Shown here in pieces: positions 23,500 to 36,235 of a stretch of 64,000 nt of DNA. The translations under genes were made by a program, and so were the position numbers. The first letter of the stretch is position 1, and each line of letters opens with the position of its first letter. The notes beneath the pieces are model-generated. The model worked only from the letters and a program-made list of their open reading frames with translations. It did no database searches and was not told the origin of the DNA. Source of the DNA: Voacanga thouarsii (taxonomy: Eukaryota > Streptophyta > Magnoliopsida > Gentianales > Apocynaceae); the NCBI GenBank assembly GCA_026120185.1, contig JANUWF010001497.1, positions 1,352,501-1,416,500 of the forward strand, in the 5' to 3' direction.

Positions 23500-25418
23500 A
23501 AGTGAGAAAACAACGAAAGCCATGCAAGCTCAGGCAGACAGAACCAATACAGAAGCACAGAACAGACAACAGAAGGTTTTTAAAAAAGTTATTACCTTTG
23601 CGCTTCATTGATTTCTTAGGCTGTGAAAGACTCGACTTTACCACAGGGGTCACTTCTTCACAACTTGTTGATGCCTCCGATTCAACTCTTGCGATTCTCC
23701 TACTTCTCCTTAGCATGAACGCTAAAGCTCTTTGAGAACTCAGAATATTCCACCGCCCAATATACATTGGTGACATAACTCAGGCGAGGAAGGTCAAAGC
23801 TTCTTGATCCTTTGCTATTAAGTAGCAAAATCAAGAAGATTGAAAAAGAGAATGAATGAGAGAGGTAGAAGAAGAACAAGGCTTCTGTTTTTTTTTCCCC
23901 TTCACAGACGAGTGTGTTCTCTGTGTTCTCAAAACACACGACTCACATATGATAACTAAAACATCGGGGTGTTAATATTTCAAAACATCCGAAAGTTATC
24001 AACATAAGAGGTTCAGCTTAGCATAAACTCTTATGTTTCGTGAATTTAAAAAAAAAAAAAACTCTTTGGTCCAGGCTATTGGGTTGTTAAATATTTTTAT
24101 TATTTTCCTTGGACCCAATGAGTCCAAAATAATAAACATTAATTATTTATTTCTGGGCCTATAAAATTAACCCAATAAATAATTAATGAGTCCAAATAAA
24201 TAAAAATAATTATTTAAGCATTTTTATTTAGTTTAAGTCCAGGTTAATTTTCTAATTATTCAATCTAGGTTTAGGTCCTGAATAATTAATTAACCAATTA
24301 AATTAGATAATAAATTTAATTTAATTTCTCTCATCCTTTTATTTTATTATAGTTTAATAATAAATTAGACTTCCTAAATAAAATAAAACTCTTTAAACCG
24401 AGACATTTCTTCAACCTAAAATTAATTAGGACTTACGGGCTATTCCGAGAACCAAAAAGACACATCGCTTTGGTTGCTAAAATGACCAAATACCATTGCT
24501 ATATAAATAGCTGTATTTTACATTTTAAATATTTTTTAATATTACCATAAAGAAATATTGACTCCAAGAATAATGCTATATTAGCTATGTCTCCGACCTA
24601 CAGGTGAAATAACTAAAATATCCCTCTACACATCATTGTGCATTTAGAGAGGAAAAAGTGTACTAACACCTCTTTAAAAGACATCTAGCATCCTTAGGCT
24701 TCTAGTCCAATGATCCACGACTTCTTGAAATATTTTCGCTTTCCAAGGGAGTTATCCTAAAGCAAATATCTAAATCATATTCCTCAGGACCCTAGATAAT
24801 TAGATAATTCGGACAACCACAAGGGGCGATATAGTGTAGAAAATATCTTGTACAAGTCTGTCTTGACTAACTAGTTACATATATCTAATATACAAGTATA
24901 TTAGTCCTACTAAAAAACCTCAACTATAGTATATCAAAGTATACGCTTTCAGCTTTGTTAGACCACAAACTCATACTCAAGCTGTATAGTATAAGTCCAC
25001 GCTGTAGTAGTAGTAGTCTAGGTTTCTACCACAGTATGTTTAGAAACTACTATTACAGGTCTAGTTCTACGTATTTAAAATACGCTTGTGTTATAAAATG
25101 AAAAGACTACTCATTGGCTACATGTAAGCCATTCTATAATTAGAATTCATAACACAATAACCTTACCATGATAAGATTCATATTCTTATCATTCAGTTAA
25201 GAATGATAGTTTATGTGTTAAGTAATCTATAATCCATACCTTATTGTGAAAGATCTCTATTCACATGAACCATATGCTTAAACACAATGGGTCTTTTCCA
25301 ATGATATTGTGCATAAAAGTAAAGAAGTATTTACAAATAATTTCTAGGAATAATACGCTTATTAATACAAGTCAAAATTACATCGGAAACCTAGTCTAAG
25401 AGAGCATACAGCCCAACA
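23500..25418 (-). repeat. 3' LTR of copia B
   Basis: On the plus strand it runs from TGAAGTGAGAAAAC to GCCCAACA, 1919 bases. Read on the minus strand it begins TGTTGGGCTGTATGCTCTCT. It parallels the interrupted 5' LTR over its whole length, including the GCGCTTCA block near 23600 and the CAAGGGGCGATATAGTG block near 24825. It is bordered on the right by the polypurine tract. Confidence 0.9.
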
Positions 25419-25434
25419 ATCTCCCACTTGCACT
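25419..25434 (-). other. polypurine tract of copia B
   Basis: On the minus strand AGTGCAAGTGGGAGAT directly precedes the LTR. This is the classical copia plus-strand primer and confirms the minus orientation. Confidence 0.8.
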
Positions 25435-25439
25435 CTAAA

Positions 25440-26960
25440 ACTAAGTGAGTCAATAGGTGCCTACCCCTATGGCGTCTAAGTGTCTTCTAAAGACTCTCTT
25501 AGCCAAAGACTTGGTGAAGGAATCTGCTAGATTGTTCTTTGAGGCAATCTGTTCCATCACGACTTTCCGTCCCTAAATGAAATCCTAGATTAGGTGGTAC
25601 TTCCTCTCAATGTGTTTCCCTTTTTTGTAGTTTCTAGATTCTTTATATTGTGAGATCGTGCCAGTATTATCGCAATACATCACAACTGGCTTACCATCTA
25701 TGGCACGACTCCAAGTTCTTGAAGGAACTTTCAGAGCCAAACTGCTTCCTTGGATGCCTCTGAAGCTGTCACATATTCAGCTTCCATGGTTGAATTAGCA
25801 ATGCAAGATTGCTTGATACTCCTCCATGAAATGGCTCCTCCAGATAAGGTGAAGACATATCCACTAGTAGATTTTTTCTCATCCTTATCAGCCTGGAAAT
25901 CTGAGTTTGTGTATCTTGTAGAAACCAAGTCATCAGCTCTATAAACCAACATATAATATCTCGCACCCTTAAGATACTTGAGAATATGCTTTACAGCCTA
26001 CCAATGAACCTCCCTAGGGTTTGACTGATATCTGTTAACTAAGCCTACAACAAAACAGATATCTAGCCTAGTACACAACATGGCATACATAAGACTTCCC
26101 ACAACTGAAACATAGGAAATTCTACTCATCTCTTATTCTTGTGAGTTTGGATAGTCCTTCGAATAAAAAGACAACCCATGTTTGTAAGGGATTAATGTTC
26201 CCTTTTATGAGTCCATGCTAAACTTGGCCAGCATCTTGTCAATATATGTAGTTTGGGATAATCCTAACATTCTCTACTTTCTATTTCTAAGAAGCTTTAT
26301 TCCGAGAATGTAACTGGCTTCTCTTAAATTTTTCATACTAAATTGACTAAATAGCCAAACCTTAGTAAATGACAGTGTCCATATATCATTTCCAATGAGT
26401 AGAATATCATCCACATATAGTACAAGAAAAACCACGTTTATGTCTTCCAGTTTCCTGTACATACATGGTTCATCTTCATTTTGAATGAAATCGTAAGATT
26501 TTACAGTCTCATCGAAACAAATGTTCCATACTCTGGATGTCTACTTAAGTCCATAAATAGATTTCTTAAGCTTACAAACTATGTGCTCTTGGCCTTCAAC
26601 AATAAAGCCTTCCGGTTGAGATATATAGATATCTTCACTATGATGGCCATTTAAAAATGCCGTCTTGACATCAATTTTTCATATCTCATAGTCATAATGA
26701 CATGCGATGATAAGGAGGATACGGATAAACTTAAGCATGGCTACCGGGGAAAAGGTTTCCTTATAATCGATACATTCTTTCTGAATATACCATTTCGCCA
26801 CAAGCCTATCTTTGAAGATTTCTACCTTCTTATCTACTCCCCTCTTCCTTTTGTATACTCACTTACATCCATTGGGTTTTATCCCTTCAGGTGAAGCTAC
26901 AGGATCTCAAATCTGATTGAAGTACATAGACTCAATCTCGGCTTTCATTACTTCATGCCA
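25440..26960 (-). pseudogene. pol: copia B pol: reverse transcriptase and RNase H
   Basis: The minus-strand pieces read in order. RT has a YVDDILLIGNDIWTL box in the frame 26274-26462, followed by FSQFSMKNLREASYILGIKL. RNase H has TNSDFQADKDEKKSTSGYV, SGGAISWRSIKQS and STMEAEYVTASEA in 25731-25952. The C-terminal segment, with YCDNTGTISQYKES and NLADSFTKSLAKR, runs down to about 25450. The YVDD box and RNase H acidic residues are present. Stops at about 25725 (after AVWL), 25560-25600 and within the RT fingers break the frame. Confidence 0.85.
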
Positions 26961-27039
26961 TAGGTTTGCATTGGCATAGTATAGCCTCCTCGTATCTAGT
27001 GCGATCTTGTTCCTGATAGTTGGAGATTAGGTCAAAATC

Positions 27040-27487
27040 CTCTCTAGTCTATTTTTCTGGAACCTTAGATACCAGCCTACTATGATGAGGCTCCATTTGT
27101 ACAGGTTTTTTAGGCTGTGCCTCTTCTTGTTCTATAATCGGGTTAGAAGAAGTTGATTCAGAAGATAATTTCTCTTCGAGTTCCAACCTTGTTGAACCTT
27201 TAGTGGATGTTTTTTGATCATTCTCCAAGTATCTAGCGTTAGTACTCACAAGTACCTTTTGCTCATTGGGATGATAAAAGTAACCACTCTTTGTTCCTTT
27301 TGGATACCCAATAATAGCATAATTCTAATCTTGATTTTAACTTGTCTCCCTTGATCAGTACATAAGTTAGACAACCCCATATTTTGAGATGATTTAGACT
27401 TGGCTTATGCCCAGTCCACATCTCATAGGGCATCCTAGGTACTGACTTGAAAGGCACCAAGTTCAAAATATATGCCACTGTATCTAT
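27040..27487 (-). pseudogene. pol: copia B integrase, C-terminal part
   Basis: The frame 27263-27559 carries TVAYILNLVPFKSVPRMPYE, MWTGHKPSLNHLKIWGC and WVSKRNKEW (normally a GYPKGTKGYYFY-like motif). Further down is a Ser/Glu-rich linker (27049-27249) leading to RT. The true upstream border is the solo LTR at 27488; residues of the open frame upstream of that point are LTR sequence. Reading continues at 29207. Confidence 0.8.
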
Positions 27488-29206
27488 TGTTAGTGTTGTG
27501 CCATACAGGCAATCACTTGTACTTTGTATATGACATATTTGTTTTATAATACAAGGCATTATTTATCTTTCAGTTTGCCTTCTTTACTTTTATTGAAATA
27601 ATGGTTAGATAAAGTCCCTAGTACAACATTATATTAAAGAAATCATGATAGAGATCATGATGTGAGATTCCTACTACACTATATTATGTTAGTACTTAAA
27701 TAATCCCTAGTCATAGTATTAATGAAATAGGACATTATTAATGTGTTAAGACTAGTACGTGTTAGACTTCTTGATCTGATTAGGCGGTGGTTCTCATATC
27801 CGTAAGTATTGAGATACTCAAAGTTAATATATGGATACTTGTTAATAGAACAAGTACATTGGATGACCTGACTATGAGATAATCACATGGATAATTATGT
27901 AGTGCTAGTGATAGAATATCGTTATAGCAAACGTGCAAGTATCCTTAGACTTAAGATCTCCAAGGTACTTTGTTTGCTGAGCATTGTACTTTGATTTCAA
28001 TCTCTGGAGCCAGATTAAGGACTGTCTATGGGATAAATATTGGGTACAATATGAGGTAAACGAAAGTAGTTGAGTGGGTAAAAAAGGATTCACCACTCCT
28101 AATAGTAGATGCGAATATTTCATGGCCACTTATTGAAATTACTACTTGTGAAATCCTTGACCAAAGTAATTGTATATTGGAAATAGTTTCAATTGATACA
28201 CGTGTAGAGTAGTGGATTCATGGTACAAGTACTAATACATTCGGGCCAAAATTAATATGTATTTTGGAGGGAGTTGGTGCTAATTCCGTACTCCAAACCG
28301 AATGTGATATTGTATGGTGAAGGAAATTTATTACATTGTAGTTTGTTATTGAAGGGTTCATATCAAGCCACTTGACTTCCTAAACTCTTAGGTGGTCATG
28401 ATGTGTTGTTAGATACCGCTCATGATCTGCTGAATATGGGTTTATTAATTGATGAATTAATAAACCAATCATGTTTAGAATTAATAGGTTAATTCTAAAT
28501 TGTTAAGGATTATTAATCTTAAAGACGTTTGGATTAATTCATATTCACTCCAATAGACCGAAAAACCTAATAGGTCACACACAATGGAGGATTATGTTAT
28601 ATGATAATATTGTGGGGTTAATTGTGAGAAATAGAAGTTATTTGGGCTAAATTATAATTAATTATAATTTTTAGACCAAATTATAATTTTGAGAACTTGT
28701 AGGTTCCAATTACAATTTAATGAATTTTAATTTAATTAGAATTCACAGAGTGTTATATCGGCATGTTTTCTGGGATTTTTTCCATAGAATATGCCGTGGT
28801 TGTTTTATCTTTGAGATATATAGAGAAAAATTATTCTCTCTGAAAACGGATATATGACACTCTTTTTCTCTTCTTAGAGAACGTACCTTAGCCACCATTC
28901 TTTCTCTACTAGCATAGAGACTGTGTTCTGGCATTCTTGAGAGCATACCTTGTGTGGATTACTGTTAGAGTCAATCTCACATTGAGATTGAAGAGGTGAG
29001 AGAAACTGTTCATCATCTGTTTGCTGTTTGATTGAGTGGTTTGTTGGAATGCGCCTCATGTCTGGAAATTTTGAATTTACGGAGCCACACAGAGAGAGTA
29101 TATTGCTCTTCTTGTCCTTCTATTCTTCACACCTTGTGGATTCTGATTTTAGTATATCTCAAGTTTTTAGCTGCACGAATCTGATTTTTGCATGAGATAA
29201 CCTACA
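27488..29206 (+). repeat. Angela-like solo LTR inside copia B
   Basis: It begins TGTTAGTGTTGTGCCATACA, is related along its length to the complement of the LTRs of Angela-like copy 1 (landmarks GATAAAGTCCCTAGTACAAC and GATCATGATGTGAGATTCC), and ends GATAACCTACA. The flanks are TCTAT and TCTAA; the uninterrupted integrase reading implies TCTAA. It lies opposite to the coding strand of B. No internal region remains. Confidence 0.88.
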
Positions 29207-30101
29207 TCTAAGGCAGACCCTCAAAAAGACACTGAAAGAGTAGCATAAAACATCATGCATTGAACCATTTCTATCAATATTTTGTTCCTTTTCTTAGCTA
29301 CTCTGTTCTGCTGGGGTGTTCCTGGTGCAAAGAGTTAGGATACTATCCCATGATGTACCATGTAGTCCTTAAATTCACCAAGGAGGTACTCTCCACCACA
29401 ATCTGATCGTAAGGTCTTAATTAGTTTACCCATCTAACACTCCACTTCAGCCTTAAACTCTTTGAACTTGTCAAAAGAGTCAGACTTACGTCTCATCAAG
29501 TAAATATAACATACCTAGCATAATCATCCATAAGGGTGATAAAGTACTCGAACCCTCCTGTTGATGGTGTAGACAAAGGACTACACACATCAGTGTGAAT
29601 AAGATTTAGTGTCTCCTTGGCTCTATCCACCTTTTGGGTAAAGGATCTTTTGGTCATTTTTCCTATAAGACAGGATTCACACTGAGGCCAATTTTCTAAT
29701 CTCAATGAGCCCAAAGACCCATTATGGATTAACCTCTGAATCCTAATTGAGTTAATGTGATCCAATCTTAGATGCCAAAGATATGAGTCATTGACATTAA
29801 TTTTTCTCTTCCTATTTAAAGGTTCAGATTGAGCATTATTTAATCGATTGTTAATAGGATTAATGAAGAATAGATTTCCATACATATGTCCAGTATATAA
29901 AATTTCTCCATTTCTACTGATAGTTATATTAGAATAGAAAGAAATAGAATATCCTTGATTTATTAGTTTTGCAACTGAAACCAAATTCTGTCTAAAACTA
30001 GGAACAAATAAAACATCTTTCAATATAACTATTCTATTACAATCAAAAGCAAGTTTCAGGTCTCCCACTGCAAGGGTCCAAACTTGTGCTCTATTTCTCA
30101 C
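29207..30101 (-). pseudogene. pol: copia B integrase core and GAG-pre-integrase domain
   Basis: The frame 29496-30101 contains the protease end (DVLFVPSFRQNLVSVAKL) and the zinc-binding domain with DSYLWHLRLDHINSIRIQRL and CESCLIGKMTKRSF. It continues to LNLIHTDVCSPLSTPSTGGF, which carries the first integrase Asp. Below 29496 the second catalytic region near 29400 reads TLRSDCGGEYLLGE-like, so Asp and Glu persist there. The segment then gives TPAEQ and RNKILIEMVQCMM-like stretches down to the solo LTR. The His of the usual LGH motif is retained, but Gly is replaced by Asp. Confidence 0.82.
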
Positions 30102-30261
30102 ATGTAGTCCATGTTTGTCCTTCTAGATTCTTCTAATCTTTCTAAACCCCTATAAGGAATTACAGATGTGATCAGTGGCTTCTGAATCAACAATTCAAGT
30201 AGAAGTTGATCCAACCATTAATATAGACTCTAGATAGAAAATATTACCTATGGAGTTTTTC

Positions 30262-31047
30262 TTAGCTCGAACATCTGGACACTCCTTTTTCAGTGTCCCT
30301 TTTTCTCACATTTGAAGCATTTGCCTTTGGATTTGTCTTTGGGCTGGGATTTAGGCTGGTGCACTGCATTACCTTTTTTCTTCTTAAACTTTCTAGGCTT
30401 GGCCCAGTTCTTGAAGAAGAAGCCATCATAGCCCTTGCTTGTGGCTTCATGACATTCTTCACCATCTGGAGCTTTTTTATTAACTCAGTTAAATATATAT
30501 TTAACTTGTTCATGTTGTAGTTCAACTTGAACTGAATAAAAAAGCTCGGTAGAAATTCGAGAGCCATGTCCACTTGGCTCTCGAGGTCAATGACAGCCCT
30601 GAAGTTTTCGATTCTTCGAAAGTAACAATTATTTTGAGCATATACTCCATGACTGATGCTCTCTCAGCCATCTTAGTATTTATGATTGTTTGAAGAGTCT
30701 CTTGCCTAGCAGACCGGATCTTGTCCGCAAACATTGTAGCTAGTAATGTACTAATATCGTACGTAGTTGTCATGTGCTCATGTTTGGATTGGAGCACATT
30801 TGACATGGAGGCTAACATATAGTATCGTGCCATCTCATCAGCCTTTTTCCATGCCTTCTCAGCCTTTCGCTCCTCATCGGTGGAATCCTCCCCGATCACA
30901 GGGCAAGTTTCGTAGAGGATATACTTATACTCTTTGACTGTGAGTATTATGTCCAAGTTCTTTTTCTAGTCCACATAGTTAAGACCCGTTAGCTTATTTT
31001 TATTTAGAATAATGAGCTAAGGGATTGAAAGAACCTCCACCAACCAT
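30262..31047 (-). pseudogene. gag: copia B gag
   Basis: A probable start ATG lies at 31047 (MVGGGSFNPLAHYSK), followed by stops and then the KLTGLNYVD segment, where a TAG replaces the Trp of DWKKNL. The long frame 30522-30956 has DIILTVKEYKYILYETCP, KADEMARYYMLASMSNVLQ and SARQETLQTIINTKMAE, typical of plant copia gag. A frameshift near 30570 leads to the frame 30262-30573, with LEFLPSFFIQFKLNYNMNKL and a remnant of the zinc knuckle. Gag would assemble virus-like particles. Several stops make this copy inactive. Confidence 0.85.
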
Positions 31048-32854
31048 TTTTGAAAAAAAATAAAAAATAAAAGAAATTCTCAGATTTTTGAAAACAAAAA
31101 TAATTTTGTGCACTTTATTCTCATATTAAATTGATAATAGTTTACCCCCATCACTATCATCTTTAACATGATTAATTTGACTCAGAGAAAAACTGACATA
31201 CCTTCTTGGGAAGATTAACAGTTTCCTAAGCCAAGTGTATTAACCACTACAAATTAATTTCCCTTCTAGGTAATGATCTAGAAGATAATTCCATCGAGTG
31301 GATTGTCGTTTCTTCTCATTTTCTATGGACATGCCTCGTACTATAACCTCCAACGTGGGTTGGCCGATCATAATATGTGTCCCGAGTTTTTAATTACGCT
31401 CTTCCATTAGTTCTAGATCCTTGTGGTATCTCCATCCTTTACGGGTTCACTCCTAGGGTGACGCGAGGAGACCTACGATCTCTAATGAGGATCGTGATGG
31501 AAGTTGTGGGGTTGTTGGAACCCTTCTCCCACTTAGTTTTTAAATAAGGGTTTTCTTGGAAAAATATCTTTTGAAAAATTTCAATTAAGTTCACTGTTAA
31601 CTTAAAAATAAAATATCTAAATCCATAAAAATTTCTATGTCAAGGTTTATATCATTTCAGAAATTTTTTCATGGATTAATTTTATTTAAGTTAAAAACTT
31701 AATGATTTCAAAATTTTCCATTAAACTTTCTAAAAATTTTGATCCCAAGTTTTTATTTGACAAAAATAATTTTTTCTTTGTGAAAATAAATTAAAACGAT
31801 GTTCTATTTTAACTTACAAAAATTTCTAAATCCAAAATATTTTCTATGTCAATGATAAAAACCTTTAAGAAAATAACCAAAGATTAATTTTTGTTTAAGT
31901 TAAAATCAACCATTTAATTAAAGAAAAATATTTTTCCTTGTCAAATAAAATTTCTCAAAAACTTTGGTCCTTAAGAAAATGTGTACATAAGAATTAAAAT
32001 AAATAGCATGATAGAAAACAGTAAATGTTTTCATGCTTTTCTATTTTTAAACCTAAGTGCCCAAATAATAGAATTAAACATATTAATTAAATTAATTAGT
32101 GGTCTTGTTTAATCCTAAAAATTCTTTATTATTATTTTTCATGTAAAATATTCAAAGAATATTAGTTAGTGCAAAAATAATAATTTCATCTTGTATGGGA
32201 CCAAAAATGACAAAGAAATTGCCCAAGAATTACAAGAAAAAATAAAATAAATATTTTTCTCCCAGTCTTGCGCACCTGCCACATTGGATCATGGCCCATG
32301 GACGGACCATGACCCGTGTGCGGGTGCTCGCAACCCATAGGCTAGCCACTCCCAAAACACGGTCACTGATGTGACCATATCCTGCCCAGGATGCAATAAA
32401 TTTCTATCGAGTCGAGAGTCGGCTCGGTGCTTGCTGCAACCCTTAAGCTAAGGCTCGGCTGAGCCGCCCCTCAACTCCACTCACACCGAGCTGCTGTAGC
32501 TTGGCTGGGGCTGGCGGCTTGGTGCTTCTTCTTCATTTTTGTTTCTATTTTCTTCTGTGATTTTCTCCGGAAGCTCTGCAACTTCACTCCGCGACTTCAA
32601 CAGGCAGTTTTCTTGTTGCATACTTTCATAAAAAAAAAAAAAACCACATCCACCTATACCTTTTAAAATTGGGTTTACACGATTCTTAAGCAAAAACATT
32701 AAATTTATAGAAGCTTCTTAAAGCTCAATCGTGAGGTGTACAAAGCATCTATCCCATTCCAAAACAACAAAGGTTTACATGCATTAAATCACACATTTAT
32801 CTGGCCTATTTTATTAACTAACATGCATGCTTCCTAAGCCTTTCAAAGCTTTAC
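31048..32854 (-). other. leader of copia B, no gene
   Basis: About 1.8 kb separates gag from the primer site. It is mostly A/T-rich with many AATTTT phrases (31560-31990), plus a GC-richer island at 32270-32560 that has repeated GGCTCGGCTGAGC-like phrases. Short frames there show no motif. Confidence 0.6.
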
Positions 32855-32866
32855 GCTTTGATACCA
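32855..32866 (-). other. primer-binding site, initiator-Met tRNA (copia B)
   Basis: On the minus strand TGGTATCAAAGC begins two bases after the LTR end. It is identical to the site of Angela-like copy 2 and complements initiator-Met tRNA with one mismatch. Confidence 0.88.
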
Positions 32867-32868
32867 AT

Positions 32869-34252
32869 TGAAGCAAGAAAACAAAAAAAACCTTGCATGC
32901 TCAGGCATACAAAGACCAATACAGAAACACAGAATAGACAGCGAAAAGTTTTTCAAAAATTTATTACCTTTGCGCTTCAACGATTCCTTAGGCTGTGAAG
33001 GTCTCGATTGAACCATAAGGGTCACCTCTTCACAACTTGTTGATGCCTCCGGTTTAACTCCTATGATTCTCCTACTTCTCCATGGCATAAACGTCGAAGC
33101 TCTTTGAGAACTCAGAATATTCCACCGCCTAATATATGTTGGTGACACAACTTAGGCAAGAAAGGTCAAAGCTTCTTGATCATTTGCTATTAATTAGAAA
33201 AATCAAGAAAATTGAGAAAAAGAATGAACGAGAGAGATAGAAGAAGAACAAGGCTTCTGGGTTTTTTTTTTCCCTTCACAGACGAGTGTGTTCTCTGTGT
33301 TCTCAAAACACACGACTCACATATGATAACCAAAACACCGGGATGTTGATATTTTAAAACATCTAGAAGCTATCAACAAAAAAGGTTCGGCTTAGCCTAA
33401 ACTCTTCTATTCCGTAAATTAAAAAAAAAATCCTTTAGTCCAGGTTATTGAGCCATTAAATATTTTTATTATTTTCATTGGACCCAATGAGCCCAAAATA
33501 ATAAACATTAATTTCTAGGCCTATAAAATTAACTTAATAAATAATTAACGAGCCCAAATAAATGAAAATAATTATTTAAGCCTTTTTATCTAGTTTAAAC
33601 CCAATTAATTTTTTAATTATTTAATCTGGGTTTAGGCCCTGAATAATTAATTAACCAATTAAATTAGATAATAATTTTGATTTAATTTCTCTCATTCTTT
33701 TATTTTATTTCAGGTCAATAATAAATTAGACTTCCTAAATAAAATAAAACCCTTTAAACCGAAACATTTCATTAACCTAAAATTAATTAAGACTTATAGG
33801 CTATTTCGAGGACTAAAAAGACATAACGTCTTGGTTACTAAAATGACTAAAATACTCCTACTATATAAATAGCTGTATTTTGCATTTTAAATATTTTCTA
33901 ATATCACCATAAGGAAATACTAACTCCAAGGATAATGTTGCATTAGCTATGTCTCCGACCTACAAGTTAAATGACTAAAATATCCCTGTACACATTGCCG
34001 TGCATTTAAAGAGAAAAAAGTTTACTAACACCTCTCTAAAAGACATCTACCATCCTTAGACTTCTAGTCCAATGATCTACGATGTCTTGAAATATTTTCG
34101 CTTTTCAAGGGTGCTACCCTAAAGCAAATATCCAATTCATATTCCCTAAGGCCCTGGATTATTAGATAATTCGGACAACCACAAGGGGCGATATAGTGTA
34201 GAAACCATCTTATACAAGTTTGTCTTAACTAACTAGTTATATATACCCAACA
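32869..34252 (-). repeat. 5' LTR of copia B, left piece
   Basis: It starts TGAAGCAAGAAAAC on the plus strand beside the primer site and parallels 23500-24895. It is interrupted at 34252 by the Tekay element C and continues at 48297. The two pieces total 1912 bases against 1919 in the other LTR, counting the CAACA duplication once. Confidence 0.9.
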
Positions 34253-34503
34253 TGTGAAACCTCAGTCAAGACCAACCGTAGAGTAAAGGGGTTGGGATGC
34301 ATATCATGCTTTATTTCATGATTAAATATGTTTTTATATAATTTCTATGTGCTTTGAATTTGATTTTTATTATCTTGAAGTCTTGTTGGTGAGTGATGTG
34401 TGAGAAGGGCAAAATGGTAATTTTTGCCCGAGGTGAAAATAAGGAGATAGCTTGTGGATTGAATAGGAAATAATTTTTCTAGTAGAAATAGCAACAAGAG
34501 TTG

Positions 34504-34565
34504 TTGTGGTTTAGTGGTTAGAGCATTGGAATTAATTCTTGAGGTCTAAGGTTCAAAATCCATCA
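34504..34565 (+). repeat. tRNA-like segment in the Tekay 5' LTR
   Basis: The stretch has an A-box-like TTAGTGGTTAGAGC at 34511 and a B-box-like GGTTCAAAATC at 34550, spaced as in tRNA genes. The second LTR has the same segment at 44274. It lacks a full cloverleaf and a clean acceptor stem, so it is a tRNA-derived or tRNA-mimicking piece, not a functional tRNA gene. Confidence 0.45.
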
Positions 34566-36197
34566 TAGAAGCTTTAGCTTGAGTAAATTTTATTTTGCTT
34601 GGAAAAGGATGGTTTCGGCCATGAGGGCCTAGATCAATGTTGTGATGATGTCCTAGGAGAGACATGTTAGGAGAATTCTCACTTCACTCTTTTGTTGTTC
34701 GCGAAATGCCTAAAGGGAATTCATTCTCCCTTGGACTTTAGTTTTTCTTAATTTCTAACTCCTTAGTTTGATCAAGGTGTTCTATCCTTTTCCTTTCCAG
34801 AAAATTCAGTAGAGGACTAAGGTCTTTTAGGATCAAAATGTCCTAGTAAAAGGCTTCTCATGGTTTGGAAAATGTAAATGAATTGTGGGAAAATTCAGGA
34901 GGAAAATCCCTCTTGAAAGCTTGCTGAAAATTTTCCTCTATTTTAGTTCATCTATCTTCATGGAATGAGCTGAAAATTTCCAGCCTGTTGTACCTTCAAA
35001 AGGTCAAAAATTCTAGCTCACATTCCCTCCCAAATGCTACCAGAAAAATGGTCCTTAGGATCAGTTTGAAACCTGAAAGTTTTTGTCCAAATTCGGACTG
35101 CACAAGCTGGAGCAAAGCAGGAAAAATTCCTGTACGAAAATCAGCTTTGTGAGCTCCAAACCAAGCTGTTTTCTCCCAGATTTTGTGCAGAACCTTAGCC
35201 ATGTTTTTCCTTCATAAAGAAGGCTGGAAACCAGCCTTGAATACCCCTGAAATCCCCTTCAAAACTCGCTGCAAATCTGCTAGAAATGGCAGACGAAAAT
35301 TCTGCCAGAAAATTCCTGTACAGCGAAATTTCTGTGTAGAATTTTTGTCCAGCTTGTTTCCTATTTTGTTCCAACCGAAAACCCCAACCTACTTCTGTCA
35401 AGACCTCCCTTAAACCTCCATTAACAGAGCTCCATTTTTCCCTGAAGCTTCTGCACGAAATTCCCTCCATGGCTGACCGAAAATCCCTCAACCAAATCCC
35501 TGCAATTTAGCTTGATTACTTTCCAAAATTTCAGCCATCTTGTTTAACTACTTTCCATAAAATTTTGCTCAATTGATCAGACATCTTCTCCACCATTGTG
35601 CACCTTAGCTTCGGCCATCACAAGCCTCCTTTAACCAACTTTAATTCCCCAGAAAAGCTACACAACCCAGTCGGCCATAGGAGACTTCAAGCTGTCCAGA
35701 AAAATCAAGATATTCTTAGAATATCTAGTTTCCAAATTCTCTTCCTAAAAATATTTTTCAAGGATTGTAACAACTAACCTTTCATTTCCCTTCCAAATCA
35801 GAGAAATCACTCCCTAAACCCTACAGAATTTCGGCAGCCCCAACTCCTCAGAAAATCGGCAGCTTCTTCTTCTTCTCTCTCTCGATTTTCTTCAAGCAAC
35901 AAGAACACACACACACTACACCAAGAACACCTACTCCTTCTCCACACCTAATACCCCTCCAAACCACTTCAAACCCTCACGAAATCTCCAGATTTGATCC
36001 ACTCCTTGTTGTGCATCCATCAACACCCTTATTAACATCAAACTCCACAAATCATCTTGCTACTTTGGATAAAAAAGCAGAAATTTCTCTAAAGAACAAG
36101 AACATCTTCAAGGTAAACTTATTTTAACAACTTCATCCTCTTCAAACTTAATCTCTAATGAAAACCTATATGAATAAGCATGCTAATGATCTCTTCT

Positions 36198-36201
<4 letters not shown>

Positions 36202-36233
<32 letters not shown>
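36202..36233 (+). repeat. CT microsatellite, 16 units (Tekay 5' LTR)
   Basis: An uninterrupted TC repeat of 32 bases. The matching tract of the 3' LTR (45971-45992) has 11 units, so the length changed after insertion. Confidence 0.9.
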
Positions 36234-36235
<2 letters not shown>

